From contig JAAUOZ010000005.1 of assembly GCA_012034655.1 (NCBI GenBank), forward strand, positions 1 to 56,871: a DNA stretch of 56,871 nt. Reading direction: 5' to 3'. Source of the DNA: Leptolyngbyaceae cyanobacterium CSU_1_3 (lineage in GTDB: Bacteria > Cyanobacteriota > Cyanobacteriia > Leptolyngbyales > Leptolyngbyaceae). Of the stretch, positions 43,897 through 51,393 are shown one piece after another (position 1 is the stretch's first letter; every line of letters starts with the position of its first letter). Under the pieces are notes generated by a model. That model was not told the origin of the DNA. It saw nothing but the letters and a program-made list of their open reading frames with translations, and searched no databases. A program made the position numbers and the translations under genes.

Positions 43897-45086
43897 TGAA
43901 GCAATGGAGTCTTGGTGGATTGATGCTGGGAAGTGCGATCTCGCTTTCTTCCTGTGCGATCGCGCCACTGCCAGAAACAACCCGTTCACATCCAGAGTGT
44001 ATCAAAGACTATCAGTCAGAGGTTGATTATTTTCCTGATAAGGTTCACATTACTGACGCTCAGGGATTCACGGTTGACTACCACAAGCATTATAAAATTG
44101 TGTCGGTGAATCGCCCCTGGAAAAATGCCAAAACTCAGTTTCAATATGTCCTAGTGCAATGTGGTACTCCGATTCCCAAAGGCTTTCAGCCGGAACAGGT
44201 TGTGCAAATTCCAGTGCGGTCAGCAATTGTTCTCTCAACGACTCACTTCGTCCCTCTGCAACGATTGGGAGTGCTTGATCGCTTGGTGGGAATCAGCAAT
44301 TTTAAGGATGTTACAACCCCCGCAGTGAATGAAAAAGTTCAGAAAAATCAACTCGCTGAAGTCGGGAATGCGGGAAGTTTGAAACTAGAGAAAATTTTGG
44401 AATTAGCGCCCGACTTAGTCACCACCTATGGCACTGGCAACCCTCAAACGGATGCTCATCCCAAGTTATTAGAGGCAGGAATTAAGGTTGCGATCGTGGC
44501 GGAATATATGGAGTCTACGCCATTGGGACAGGCAGAGTGGATGAAATTCTTAGCCCTCTTTTTCAATCGGGAAGCGGAAGCTGAACAGAGTTTTGCGGAA
44601 ATTCGGCAACGCTATCAAGAGATCGCAGCCAAGGCGAAAACAGTCAACCGCCGACCCACCGTGTTTTCTGGTTTCGATCGCAAAGGCACTTGGTATGCTC
44701 CGGGTGGCGATAGCTATGTCGCAAAGTTCCTGGCGGATGCGGGGGCAAATTATCTCTGGGCAGACGATCGCAGCACTGGCAGTTTGCAACTCACCTTTGA
44801 GCAGGTTTACGATCGCGCCGCCCAGGCACAATACTGGATTGTCAACGCCCACAGTGTTAAAACACGCGCTGATTTGTTAGCCGCTGACCCACGTTATCAG
44901 GGCTTTGCTGCCCTGGGAACCAATAATGTGTTTAGTCCCACCGCAAAGGTCAATCCTCAGGGTGGCAATGACTACTGGCAGAGTGGTATCGCCAATCCTG
45001 ACATTATCCTAGCCGATCTGGTGAAAATCTTTCATCCAGAGCTGGTGCCTGACCACCAGTTTGTTTACTATCGGCAACTTCCCTGA
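43896..45086 (+). CDS. BtuF/FecB-type substrate-binding lipoprotein
   Basis: About 396 residues from ATG 43896. The lipobox is ISLSSCAIA with the cysteine near residue 20. A 90-residue N-terminal extension (ECIKDYQSEVDYFPDKVHIT and following) precedes the usual binding-protein core: LQRLGVLDRLVGISNF, LKLEKILELAPDLVTTYG, FSGFDRKGTWYAPGGDSYVA and VNPQGGNDYWQSGIANPDII. The core resembles the B12/siderophore-binding class. It passes directly (TGATG overlap) to the permease gene. The extension is not typical of BtuF and may contact the receptor or the TonB system. Confidence 0.88.
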   Translation: MKQWSLGGLMLGSAISLSSCAIAPLPETTRSHPECIKDYQSEVDYFPDKVHITDAQGFTVDYHKHYKIVSVNRPWKNAKTQFQYVLVQCGTPIPKGFQPEQVVQIPVRSAIVLSTTHFVPLQRLGVLDRLVGISNFKDVTTPAVNEKVQKNQLAEVGNAGSLKLEKILELAPDLVTTYGTGNPQTDAHPKLLEAGIKVAIVAEYMESTPLGQAEWMKFLALFFNREAEAEQSFAEIRQRYQEIAAKAKTVNRRPTVFSGFDRKGTWYAPGGDSYVAKFLADAGANYLWADDRSTGSLQLTFEQVYDRAAQAQYWIVNAHSVKTRADLLAADPRYQGFAALGTNNVFSPTAKVNPQGGNDYWQSGIANPDIILADLVKIFHPELVPDHQFVYYRQLP

Positions 45087-46111
45087 TGAAGTGGTATCGT
45101 CCCTCACCCCGTATCGCCTGGCTCGGAGTTTTGCTGCTTGGAGTGGTGCTCCTCTTTGCCCTCAGCCTAGCGATCGGCTCCGTCCCCATTCCCCTAGCCG
45201 ATGTGATCACGACACTACTCGGTGGCACTCCCACCAAACCCAGTTGGGGTAATATCATCTGGCAATTTCGTCTCCCCCGCTCTTTGACAGCAATGCTGGC
45301 GGGGGCAGCTTTGTCCATCAGTGGACTGCAACTACAAACCCTGTTCCACAACCCCCTGGCAGGTCCCTTTGTCTTGGGGATTAGTTCGGGTGCCAGTTTG
45401 GGTGTGGCAATCGTCGTGTTAACCTCTCAACAATTGGGCTGGTTGTATGGCGATCTGAGTCTGACCATCGCTGCCTGCCTGGGGGCTGCCACTGTTGCAG
45501 GATTAGTCATTCTCACATCGAAAATTGTTCGCAATCCAGTTGCTTTACTGGTGCTGGGATTAATCTTTGGCTACCTAACGGGTGCCATTGTCAATATTCT
45601 ATTGCAACTCAGCTCTGCCCAACAGGTGCAGCAATTTGTAATCTGGACGTTTGGCAGTTTTGGCGGAGTTACCTGGAAACAACTCCCCTTGCTGACGGGA
45701 GGGATTTTGGTGGGGGGGACGATCGCGATCGCCAGTCTTGCGGCGCTCAATGTCATGCTACTGGGCAGTGTGCAGGCTCAGGCATTGGGGGTCAACCTGG
45801 AGCGGCTACGGTTTCTGGTTTTACTCAGTTCTTCGATTCTGGCAGGAATCGTGACAGCCTTCTGTGGACCAATTGCCTTTCTGGGGGTTGCCGTTCCCCA
45901 TCTCTGCCGTGGCATCCTGCAAACTGCTGATTTACGTCGGCTGTTGCCTACAGTGATTCTAGTGGGTGCTGGACTGGCACTGTTGGCAGATCTACTCTCG
46001 CAATTGCTGGTGCGATCGTCGGTGCTACCACTCAACTCGATCACAGCGTTAATGGGTGCCCCAATCCTAATCTGGATCATTCTGCGCGATCGCGCTCGTG
46101 GGCATCATTGA
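45086..46111 (+). CDS. BtuC/FecCD-type ABC permease
   Basis: A 341-residue polytopic membrane protein of the BtuC/FecD/FhuB family, about ten transmembrane helices. Typical segments are WQFRLPRSLTAMLAGAALSI, GLQLQTLFHNPLAGPFVLGI, ILAGIVTAFCGPIAFLGVAV and VPHLCRGIL, the last near the ATPase coupling helix. It follows the binding protein with TGATG overlap. No ATPase gene follows; instead a pentapeptide gene converges and overlaps it by 45 bases. The ATPase must come from another locus or be shared. Confidence 0.9.
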   Translation: MKWYRPSPRIAWLGVLLLGVVLLFALSLAIGSVPIPLADVITTLLGGTPTKPSWGNIIWQFRLPRSLTAMLAGAALSISGLQLQTLFHNPLAGPFVLGISSGASLGVAIVVLTSQQLGWLYGDLSLTIAACLGAATVAGLVILTSKIVRNPVALLVLGLIFGYLTGAIVNILLQLSSAQQVQQFVIWTFGSFGGVTWKQLPLLTGGILVGGTIAIASLAALNVMLLGSVQAQALGVNLERLRFLVLLSSSILAGIVTAFCGPIAFLGVAVPHLCRGILQTADLRRLLPTVILVGAGLALLADLLSQLLVRSSVLPLNSITALMGAPILIWIILRDRARGHH

Positions 46112-46687
46112 TAACAGACTTAATTTTGCCCAGGATAAAATTGAGCCATCGGGTATCTTAAACAATTTCTGTTTCCAGTGAAGTGATTCCCAATTTTGGA
46201 GGTAGTGGGATGGTCTAAGACCGACCTTTGGTGATCGCCGTGGCAGCAAAGCTCCCGTCAAAATAGTCTGATCTAAGATGGCTTCAGCAAACCCAGCCAC
46301 CTCAGACAAATTTGCTTTCGTCAAATTAGCCTGACTCAGATTTGCCTCAGTTAAACAACTCTGGTGCAAATTTGCCAGAATCAAAAATGCCTTTGTCAAA
46401 TTAGCTTGTGTGAAGTTAACAGACCTGAGATTGGCGTGAATTAAGAATGATCCGCTTAGATCAGCGCGATTCAAGTTCGCACCACTGAAATCAACACTCA
46501 TTAGAGATGCGCCACGCAAATCTGCACAACTTAAATCAACATCCTGCAACCGGACATCTCTGAGATAAACACCGCGTAAATTGACTCCTCGAAAATCACG
46601 TTCTCCCCGTCGATAATGATCTAGAAGTTCGTCCTCTCTCATGTGGAATAGTTTGACCGGATTGCTTGTAGTTTTGCACTTCGGCAT
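46067..46687 (-). CDS. Pentapeptide-repeat protein
   Basis: A 206-residue protein with about 18 tandem pentapeptides of the A(D/N)Lxx type between residues 32 and 130 (VNLRG, ADLRG, ANLNRADLSG, ANLSQANLTKANLSE), which fold as a right-handed quadrilateral beta-helix. ATG at 46687 is used; an internal ATG at 46642 (MREDELLDHYRRGER) would remove 15 residues. The tail from residue 145 is non-repetitive. Function cannot be given. Its last 45 bases overlap the permease gene on the other strand. Confidence 0.85.
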   Translation of the reverse strand: MPKCKTTSNPVKLFHMREDELLDHYRRGERDFRGVNLRGVYLRDVRLQDVDLSCADLRGASLMSVDFSGANLNRADLSGSFLIHANLRSVNFTQANLTKAFLILANLHQSCLTEANLSQANLTKANLSEVAGFAEAILDQTILTGALLPRRSPKVGLRPSHYLQNWESLHWKQKLFKIPDGSILSWAKLSLLSMMPTSAIAQNDPD

Positions 46688-46746
46688 AATTTAACAGACC
46701 ACACCTGGTCTGACTATCCTGGTCAGGAGCATTTAAGGATTACGAA

Positions 46747-47352
46747 ATGATTAAGGGTATCAATACTCTGAGTTGGGTCGCAATACTGTGTGGGATTTTG
46801 GGATTTGATGGAAGTCAGATCGCTACTGCTGCAAATGGTATACTGCGCGATTCCGCCCAGGACAAATTCGCTTTATTAAATGACCATCAACAACTTGCGT
46901 TTCAGCAAACTCGTTCGACCGAAACACCCGATCAGTGGGTAGAACTGGGGCGGCGAGTACACGGTGGTTTTGGCTCCTACATCGCTCTGGGCATTCGCAT
47001 TGGTTTGGATGCCATGCAACGATTGAATGCAGACCCTCGCACACTGGACGTGACCTACTACAGTGGTGCGATCGCACCATGCCCTTGTGTGGCAGATGGC
47101 ATCATGATTGCCACCACTTCAACTCCAGGACAAAATTTGCTGCGAGTCGCCGCGACATCCAGTCCAGAAGGTAGCTTTGGTGTTGCTGAAATTCGCGATC
47201 GCAAAACTGGAAAGATGCTCCGTTACACCATTCCAGCAACTACCAGAACGCAATTGGATGCGTGGAACCAGAACACCACTGGACGACAACGCTACAATGC
47301 CGTGATGAATGCTTCAGAAGACTCGCTATTCTCGGTAGAAGTCATTCCCTGA
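46747..47352 (+). CDS. Secreted FmdE-like protein
   Basis: A 201-residue protein with a signal peptide (cleavage near ATAAN, residue 29). The mature part resembles the FmdE domain (named after formylmethanofuran dehydrogenase subunit E): VHGGFGSYIALGIRIGLDAM, then TYYSGAIAPCPCVADGIMIA and the glycine/thr-rich TSTPGQNLLRVA. The HGG-x-G stretch and the CPC pair are possible metal ligands. Exported FmdE-like proteins are found near metal uptake genes, and this one follows the B12-type cluster. The formylmethanofuran pathway itself is not expected in cyanobacteria. Confidence 0.65.
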   Translation: MIKGINTLSWVAILCGILGFDGSQIATAANGILRDSAQDKFALLNDHQQLAFQQTRSTETPDQWVELGRRVHGGFGSYIALGIRIGLDAMQRLNADPRTLDVTYYSGAIAPCPCVADGIMIATTSTPGQNLLRVAATSSPEGSFGVAEIRDRKTGKMLRYTIPATTRTQLDAWNQNTTGRQRYNAVMNASEDSLFSVEVIP

Positions 47353-47377
47353 TGCACTTGTTTCTTTAAATAAGTAG

Positions 47378-47407
47378 AAGTCCCAGCAGAAGAGTCAACC
47401 GGGACTT
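47378..47407 (+). terminator. Hairpin after the FmdE-like gene
   Basis: AAGTCCC (47378-47384) and GGGACTT (47401-47407) pair as seven-base arms around a 16-base loop, 26 bases after the stop codon. There is no T-run, so this is a weak terminator candidate. The rest of the 47353-47718 gap holds one possible small gene on the other strand. Confidence 0.3.
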
Positions 47408-47448
47408 GAGAGAAGTCTTGAGATAAATGGCAGAGCCTTACAGAGCAC

Positions 47449-47553
47449 CTATGCAACATTGCTAAATAACACTGCCCACAACACTCCGGCTGCGCCTACA
47501 GCCAACAGCAAGTTTGTAAAGAAGCGACCTGCCTCAGTGCTGAAGCCAAGCAC
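47449..47553 (-). CDS. Possible 34-residue membrane peptide
   Basis: A frame from GTG 47553 to TAG 47449-47451, encoding LGFSTEAGRFFTNLLLAVGA and then AGVLWAVLFSNVA. AAGAAG lies about six bases before the start. One hydrophobic segment of about 19 residues with a short polar N-terminus is typical of small thylakoid or inner-membrane subunits. Composition looks like real coding sequence, but I cannot assign it to a known small photosystem or cytochrome subunit. Confidence 0.42.
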   Translation of the reverse strand: MLGFSTEAGRFFTNLLLAVGAAGVLWAVLFSNVA

Positions 47554-47718
47554 TTTTATCTTCTTTGCCAGCAGTGAAAAACAGTGACCATGCCTGGTTT
47601 GCACTGATGACTTCAGAATATAAATAAATATTGCAATAATCTTGACACAAAAAACTTTTCGTACAATCCGAACCAGAAGATCGGCTAACCGTAAAAAGGC
47701 TTCTGAGTATCAATACAG

Positions 47719-48270
47719 CTAAGAATCTCGAATTAAGAGCAACTGTTGCCCAACCCAACCAATCCGACCTTCCCGCTCAAATTGACCGAGCAGGCGGGTC
47801 ACAGTGACACGGGTAGTCCCTAGAGTGTCAGCAAAATCTTGATGCGTGAGTCGGAGTTTGATGAGTTGTCCCTGCTCTGACTCATGACCAAACTGATCAG
47901 CCAGCCAATCGAATAGTTGCCAGAACCGATGATGAATCTGTCCGCTGCGAAGCCGTAGCAATATTTGAGTTTGATGGAGGTGGGACAGTAGCACCTGATT
48001 CAAGTGCCCACACTCCCTGGATTGGATCGCACGAACCCTAACATCCGTCAAACACTCGGCTTCATAGGGCTGAATCAGAGCGAGGGGTTGACCTACGGTA
48101 TCTCCCAGTCCCCAAAATCCGAGAGCAATCACAGTGCCATCTTCAGTGAGTGTATAGGTACGCACCGCTCCAGCCTCAATCTGCCAGAGGGAATTTTCAC
48201 GTAGCGGGAGATGCTCTCGGCGCTTAAATATCTGGGACTCCTTCGGAGCGATTAGAGTAGGCTTAACCAT
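47719..48270 (-). CDS. Crp/Fnr-family regulator
   Basis: A 183-residue regulator with a shortened cyclic-nucleotide-type beta-barrel (LPLRENSLWQIEAGAVRTYT, EDGTVIALGFWGLGDTVGQP), a long dimerisation helix and a winged helix with LRLTHQDFADTLGTTRVTVT as the recognition unit. No Fnr-type cysteines at the N-terminus. It is shorter than NtcA (about 220) and lacks the conserved effector residues I would look for in Crp. Its signal is unknown. It is divergent from the region that leads to the last TonB operon, but 580 bases separate them. Confidence 0.87.
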   Translation of the reverse strand: MVKPTLIAPKESQIFKRREHLPLRENSLWQIEAGAVRTYTLTEDGTVIALGFWGLGDTVGQPLALIQPYEAECLTDVRVRAIQSRECGHLNQVLLSHLHQTQILLRLRSGQIHHRFWQLFDWLADQFGHESEQGQLIKLRLTHQDFADTLGTTRVTVTRLLGQFEREGRIGWVGQQLLLIRDS

Positions 48271-48347
48271 TGATCAATTGCTCAGGATATCTAGGTTTAG
48301 GCGTAACGGGGATACTGCACTGCAACGTTTACATGATTTGCGCGCAG

Positions 48348-48563
48348 TCATAAGGTGTGTGCTGTGCGCGATAGCGAAGCGCTGCTGCGAAGCGCAGATC
48401 GCTTAACCTGGGCATCGCCTGATCGCCCAGAGCACATGAGCTGACTGACAGATGCAATCGTCAAATTGGGCATTTCCTGACGACAATTTGGGCAAAACCA
48501 ATAGACACCAGAGCTACGAACATGCCGTAACAGGTTTCCGGGGCAACAAGGACAATCAGTCAT
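48348..48563 (-). CDS. Small zinc-ribbon protein
   Basis: A 71-residue protein starting MTDCPCCPGNLLRHVRSSGV and YWFCPNCRQEMPNL: two CxxC-type knuckles (CPCC and CPNC), a zinc ribbon of a type common as small proteins in cyanobacteria. The first 42 residues carry all conserved features. The last 25 (SGDAQVKRSALRSSASLSRT) are encoded by a GCGAAGCGC-rich repeat at 48366-48402 that has probably extended the frame. Function is unknown. Confidence 0.6.
   Translation of the reverse strand: MTDCPCCPGNLLRHVRSSGVYWFCPNCRQEMPNLTIASVSQLMCSGRSGDAQVKRSALRSSASLSRTAHTL
48366..48402. repeat. GC-rich small dispersed repeat
   Basis: GCGATAGCGAAGCGC, then TGCTGCGAAGCGCAGATCGC: a compact palindromic element of the kind scattered through cyanobacterial genomes. 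The internal GCGAAGCGC is repeated twice. It overlaps the 3' end of the zinc-ribbon frame. Confidence 0.5.
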
Positions 48564-48645
48564 GAGGTCTTCCTACTTTCTAGCTTGACTGAGGATAGAT
48601 AACAGTGTTGACCTCTTATGGAAGCAGTGGATCACGCCCTATTAT

Positions 48646-48660
48646 TGATAATTATTCTCA
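48646..48660. promoter_or_regulatory. Fur/Zur-type box, distal, before the last TonB operon
   Basis: TGATAATTATTCTCA, one base different from the cysS/sufE boxes, 243 bases before the receptor start. Together with the box at 48784-48798 it brackets the GACN5GTC element. Confidence 0.62.
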
Positions 48661-48702
48661 ATAAGTCAAGGGTAATTTGAGTTGGCGACTTTTGCGCGGA
48701 TG

Positions 48703-48724
48703 TTTGACGACCTGTCTTTTGACA
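48703..48724. promoter_or_regulatory. GACN5GTC-TTTTGACA element before the last TonB operon
   Basis: GACGACCTGTC at 48706-48716 with TTT before it and TTTTGACA after it matches the element before the PepSY gene at nearly all positions. It is 165 bases upstream of the receptor's ATG, between the two Fur/Zur-type boxes. Confidence 0.6.
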
Positions 48725-48783
48725 AACATCTGGCGCATCGGCTATCAGACAAGGAAAAACCGATAAAGTAAGTGTAGCAAATA

Positions 48784-48798
48784 TGATAACGGTTATCA
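48784..48798. promoter_or_regulatory. Perfect 7-1-7 Fur/Zur-type box, proximal
   Basis: TGATAAC-G-GTTATCA is an exact palindrome with one central base, followed by TTATCA. It lies 90 bases before the receptor's ATG at 48889, in a position to block the promoter when metal-loaded repressor binds. The symmetry is better than in the other boxes of the window. Confidence 0.7.
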
Positions 48799-48888
48799 TT
48801 ATCAAAACTATGCGATAATCTGACCGCGTGCCGTTTAAGGTGCTGCTGTGGGTTGTTCTGGTGCTGTTTAATCGGGTGTGAGGGCAGG

Positions 48889-51381
48889 ATGTATCAATTG
48901 AAGTTTTTGAGCCACCTGGGGTTGGCTGCGATCGCGGTGACGTTAACAGTTCAATCGGCAGAGGCGAAGCCGCCAGAGCGATCGCAGGAGAGCATCGTTG
49001 GCAATGTGCGGGCTTTATCCCACTCCGCCAAGACGGTAAAAGAGTGGTTGGCTCAAATGGAAGCGCAACCCGCGATCGTCTCAGTGCCCGTCACAAGCGT
49101 GAAGGTGGAACGCACGGCGACTGGGCTGGACATCGTTTTGGAAACCCAGGATGGTAAGCCATTGTCTGTGGATGCCAGCAAGTTTAGGACTGAAGGAAAT
49201 GCACTGATTGCGGATATTCCCAACACGGTGCTGGCTTTGCCGCAGGGCAACGAGTATCGAGTGGATGACCCGTCTCTTGTAGGGGAAGACGTTGAAAGCG
49301 TGAGTGTGACCCAGACAGATGCAGCAACCGTGCGCGTGAGTGTTGTCGGAAAAGGTGCGTTGCCAACTGGAGAGGTGACCTTGAGGACTGGAGCACTTGC
49401 TTATAGCCTGAATCCAGAAGCGGGAGAACCGGACGAGGAAGTTGTGGTGACAGGAACGAGAACTCCAACCTCAATTCAAGACGTGCCGCAATCGATTCAG
49501 GTAATCCCGCGACAAACTTTAGATGATCGTGGTGTAGTGCGTTTGGATGAGTTTACGGATAACGTCAGCGGTGTTCAACGAAGTTCGGCTGGAGATGGGC
49601 AGGGTTCTGGTGGGTTTATCATTCGCGGTTTTCCAGATGGATTTGAGAACCTCCGCAATGGATTTCGTACTCAAGGAGGGTTCCCTCGCGACTTGGCAAA
49701 CATTGAGCGCGTTGAGGTTTTAAAGGGTCCAGCATCAGCCCTGTACGGTAGTGGGTTTCAGTCAGGTGTTGTGAATATCATCACCGAAAAACCACTCGAA
49801 ATACCTCGCTATGAGATCAAAGGGTTTGTTGGAAGCTACGACTTCTACCGAGGTGAAGTAGATTTGACAGGACCTTTGACTGAGGATAAAACTGCTCTCT
49901 ATCGACTCAATTTTGCTTATCAAAACAATGGTAGCTTTAGAGATTTTTTAGATTACGAAAGTGTTTTTGTCGCACCTTCCGTAACGCTAAAACTAGGTTC
50001 ACGAACAAGCCTGACTCTAGAGTACGAGTATCTTAACGCCAATTACCCTGATGATAACGGATTTCTGACAGAGTCAGAATTTCTTCGCATTTCTCCCAAA
50101 ACCTTCTTGGGAGAACCCGAACTTGCCAAGGAAGAATTCACATCTCACAATGTGGCACTCAACTTCCTGCATGAATTTAGTGATAATTGGCAGTATCGGC
50201 TGGGGTTCAACGGTCTGTTTCAAGATGTGTTTGATGAAGGAGTTGTACAACGGACATTGCAAGCTGACAGACGAACTTTGAATCGTCGCTTTGATCGGCG
50301 GACGAATGATCTCACTAATCTAGCTTTGCAAAACGAGATTCTCGGCAAGTTTAATACGGGATCGATTCAACACGAGTTGTTGTTTGGAGTGGAGTATTTC
50401 CTTTTGGAGTATGCTTACACGTTCGCGAATGCCCCGATCGGTCCCATTGATATCTTCAATCCAGTTTATGGTGCTAGACCCACTCGATCGCTCATACAGA
50501 CAACGAATGGAGCCTACGGATCAAACAATGTAGGTGTTTACCTGCAAGATCTAATTACGCTTCTACCTAACTTAAAATTGTTAGCAGGTGTGCGATTTGA
50601 TAACGTTTACAGCTTCTTTGAAGATCGCGACCCTCAGGAAACAATTAATGAGGTTTCCGACAACAACTTCTCACCCAGATTTGGAATTTTGTATCAGCCC
50701 AGCAATTCCACTTCATTGTATGCAAGTTACTCACAATCCTTTACCCCTCAATTCTTTGGAACTAATTCGCGAGGAGGTGCCTTTAAACCTGAAGAGACCG
50801 AACAATTTGAGGTTGGAGTCCGGCAAGGATTCTTCAATAATCGGCTGCTTGGAAGTTTAGCCGCTTACCAAGTTACTCGCAAAAACGTCTCAACTCCCGA
50901 CATTAGCACTCCGGAGGACTTTGATCGGATTCAGGTTGGGGAGCAACGAAGTCGAGGGATTGAGCTAGATGTCACTGGAGAGATCTTGCCAGGATGGAAG
51001 ATTATTGCTACCTACGCCTACATAGATGCGGTAGTGACAAAGGACAACAGCTTACCGATTGGCGATCGCTTGCCCAATGTCCCTTACAACAGTGCTAGCC
51101 TTTGGACAACTTACCAAATCCAGAAAGGTGATTGGCAGGGGTTTGGAGTTGGTTTGGGCTTAGTCTATGTTGGAGACCGTGCGGTTCCCCTTCCTAATAC
51201 GTTAGAAGTTCCGTCCTACCTGAGAGTTGATGCTTCTATTTTTTATCGCAAGAGTAACTTTGAGGCTCGTTTGAACTTCAAAAATCTTTCTAACATCAAC
51301 TACTACGACTCAACCGATTTTGGAACTCTAGTTCCCCAAGAGCCTTTCACCGTGATCGGACGGCTATCTTTCCAATTCTAA
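48889..51381 (+). CDS. TonB-dependent receptor with AMIN domain (metallophore type)
   Basis: About 830 residues from ATG 48889, just after GAGGGCAGG (an ATG at 48853 adds 12 unlikely residues). Signal peptide to QSAEA; AMIN-type domain at about residues 45-165 (LIADIPNTVLALPQGNEYRV); TonB-box-like EEVVVTGTRTP; plug with VPQSIQVIPRQTLDDRGVVR and RVEVLKGPASALYGSGFQ; barrel ending FTVIGRLSFQF. It resembles the receptor at 25.8 kb throughout. It heads an operon with an oligopeptide/nickel-type ABC transporter 12 bases downstream, so it probably brings in a metal-chelate or peptide-like metallophore for that transporter. Confidence 0.92.
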   Translation: MYQLKFLSHLGLAAIAVTLTVQSAEAKPPERSQESIVGNVRALSHSAKTVKEWLAQMEAQPAIVSVPVTSVKVERTATGLDIVLETQDGKPLSVDASKFRTEGNALIADIPNTVLALPQGNEYRVDDPSLVGEDVESVSVTQTDAATVRVSVVGKGALPTGEVTLRTGALAYSLNPEAGEPDEEVVVTGTRTPTSIQDVPQSIQVIPRQTLDDRGVVRLDEFTDNVSGVQRSSAGDGQGSGGFIIRGFPDGFENLRNGFRTQGGFPRDLANIERVEVLKGPASALYGSGFQSGVVNIITEKPLEIPRYEIKGFVGSYDFYRGEVDLTGPLTEDKTALYRLNFAYQNNGSFRDFLDYESVFVAPSVTLKLGSRTSLTLEYEYLNANYPDDNGFLTESEFLRISPKTFLGEPELAKEEFTSHNVALNFLHEFSDNWQYRLGFNGLFQDVFDEGVVQRTLQADRRTLNRRFDRRTNDLTNLALQNEILGKFNTGSIQHELLFGVEYFLLEYAYTFANAPIGPIDIFNPVYGARPTRSLIQTTNGAYGSNNVGVYLQDLITLLPNLKLLAGVRFDNVYSFFEDRDPQETINEVSDNNFSPRFGILYQPSNSTSLYASYSQSFTPQFFGTNSRGGAFKPEETEQFEVGVRQGFFNNRLLGSLAAYQVTRKNVSTPDISTPEDFDRIQVGEQRSRGIELDVTGEILPGWKIIATYAYIDAVVTKDNSLPIGDRLPNVPYNSASLWTTYQIQKGDWQGFGVGLGLVYVGDRAVPLPNTLEVPSYLRVDASIFYRKSNFEARLNFKNLSNINYYDSTDFGTLVPQEPFTVIGRLSFQF

Positions 51382-51393
51382 TCGAGGTGAACC

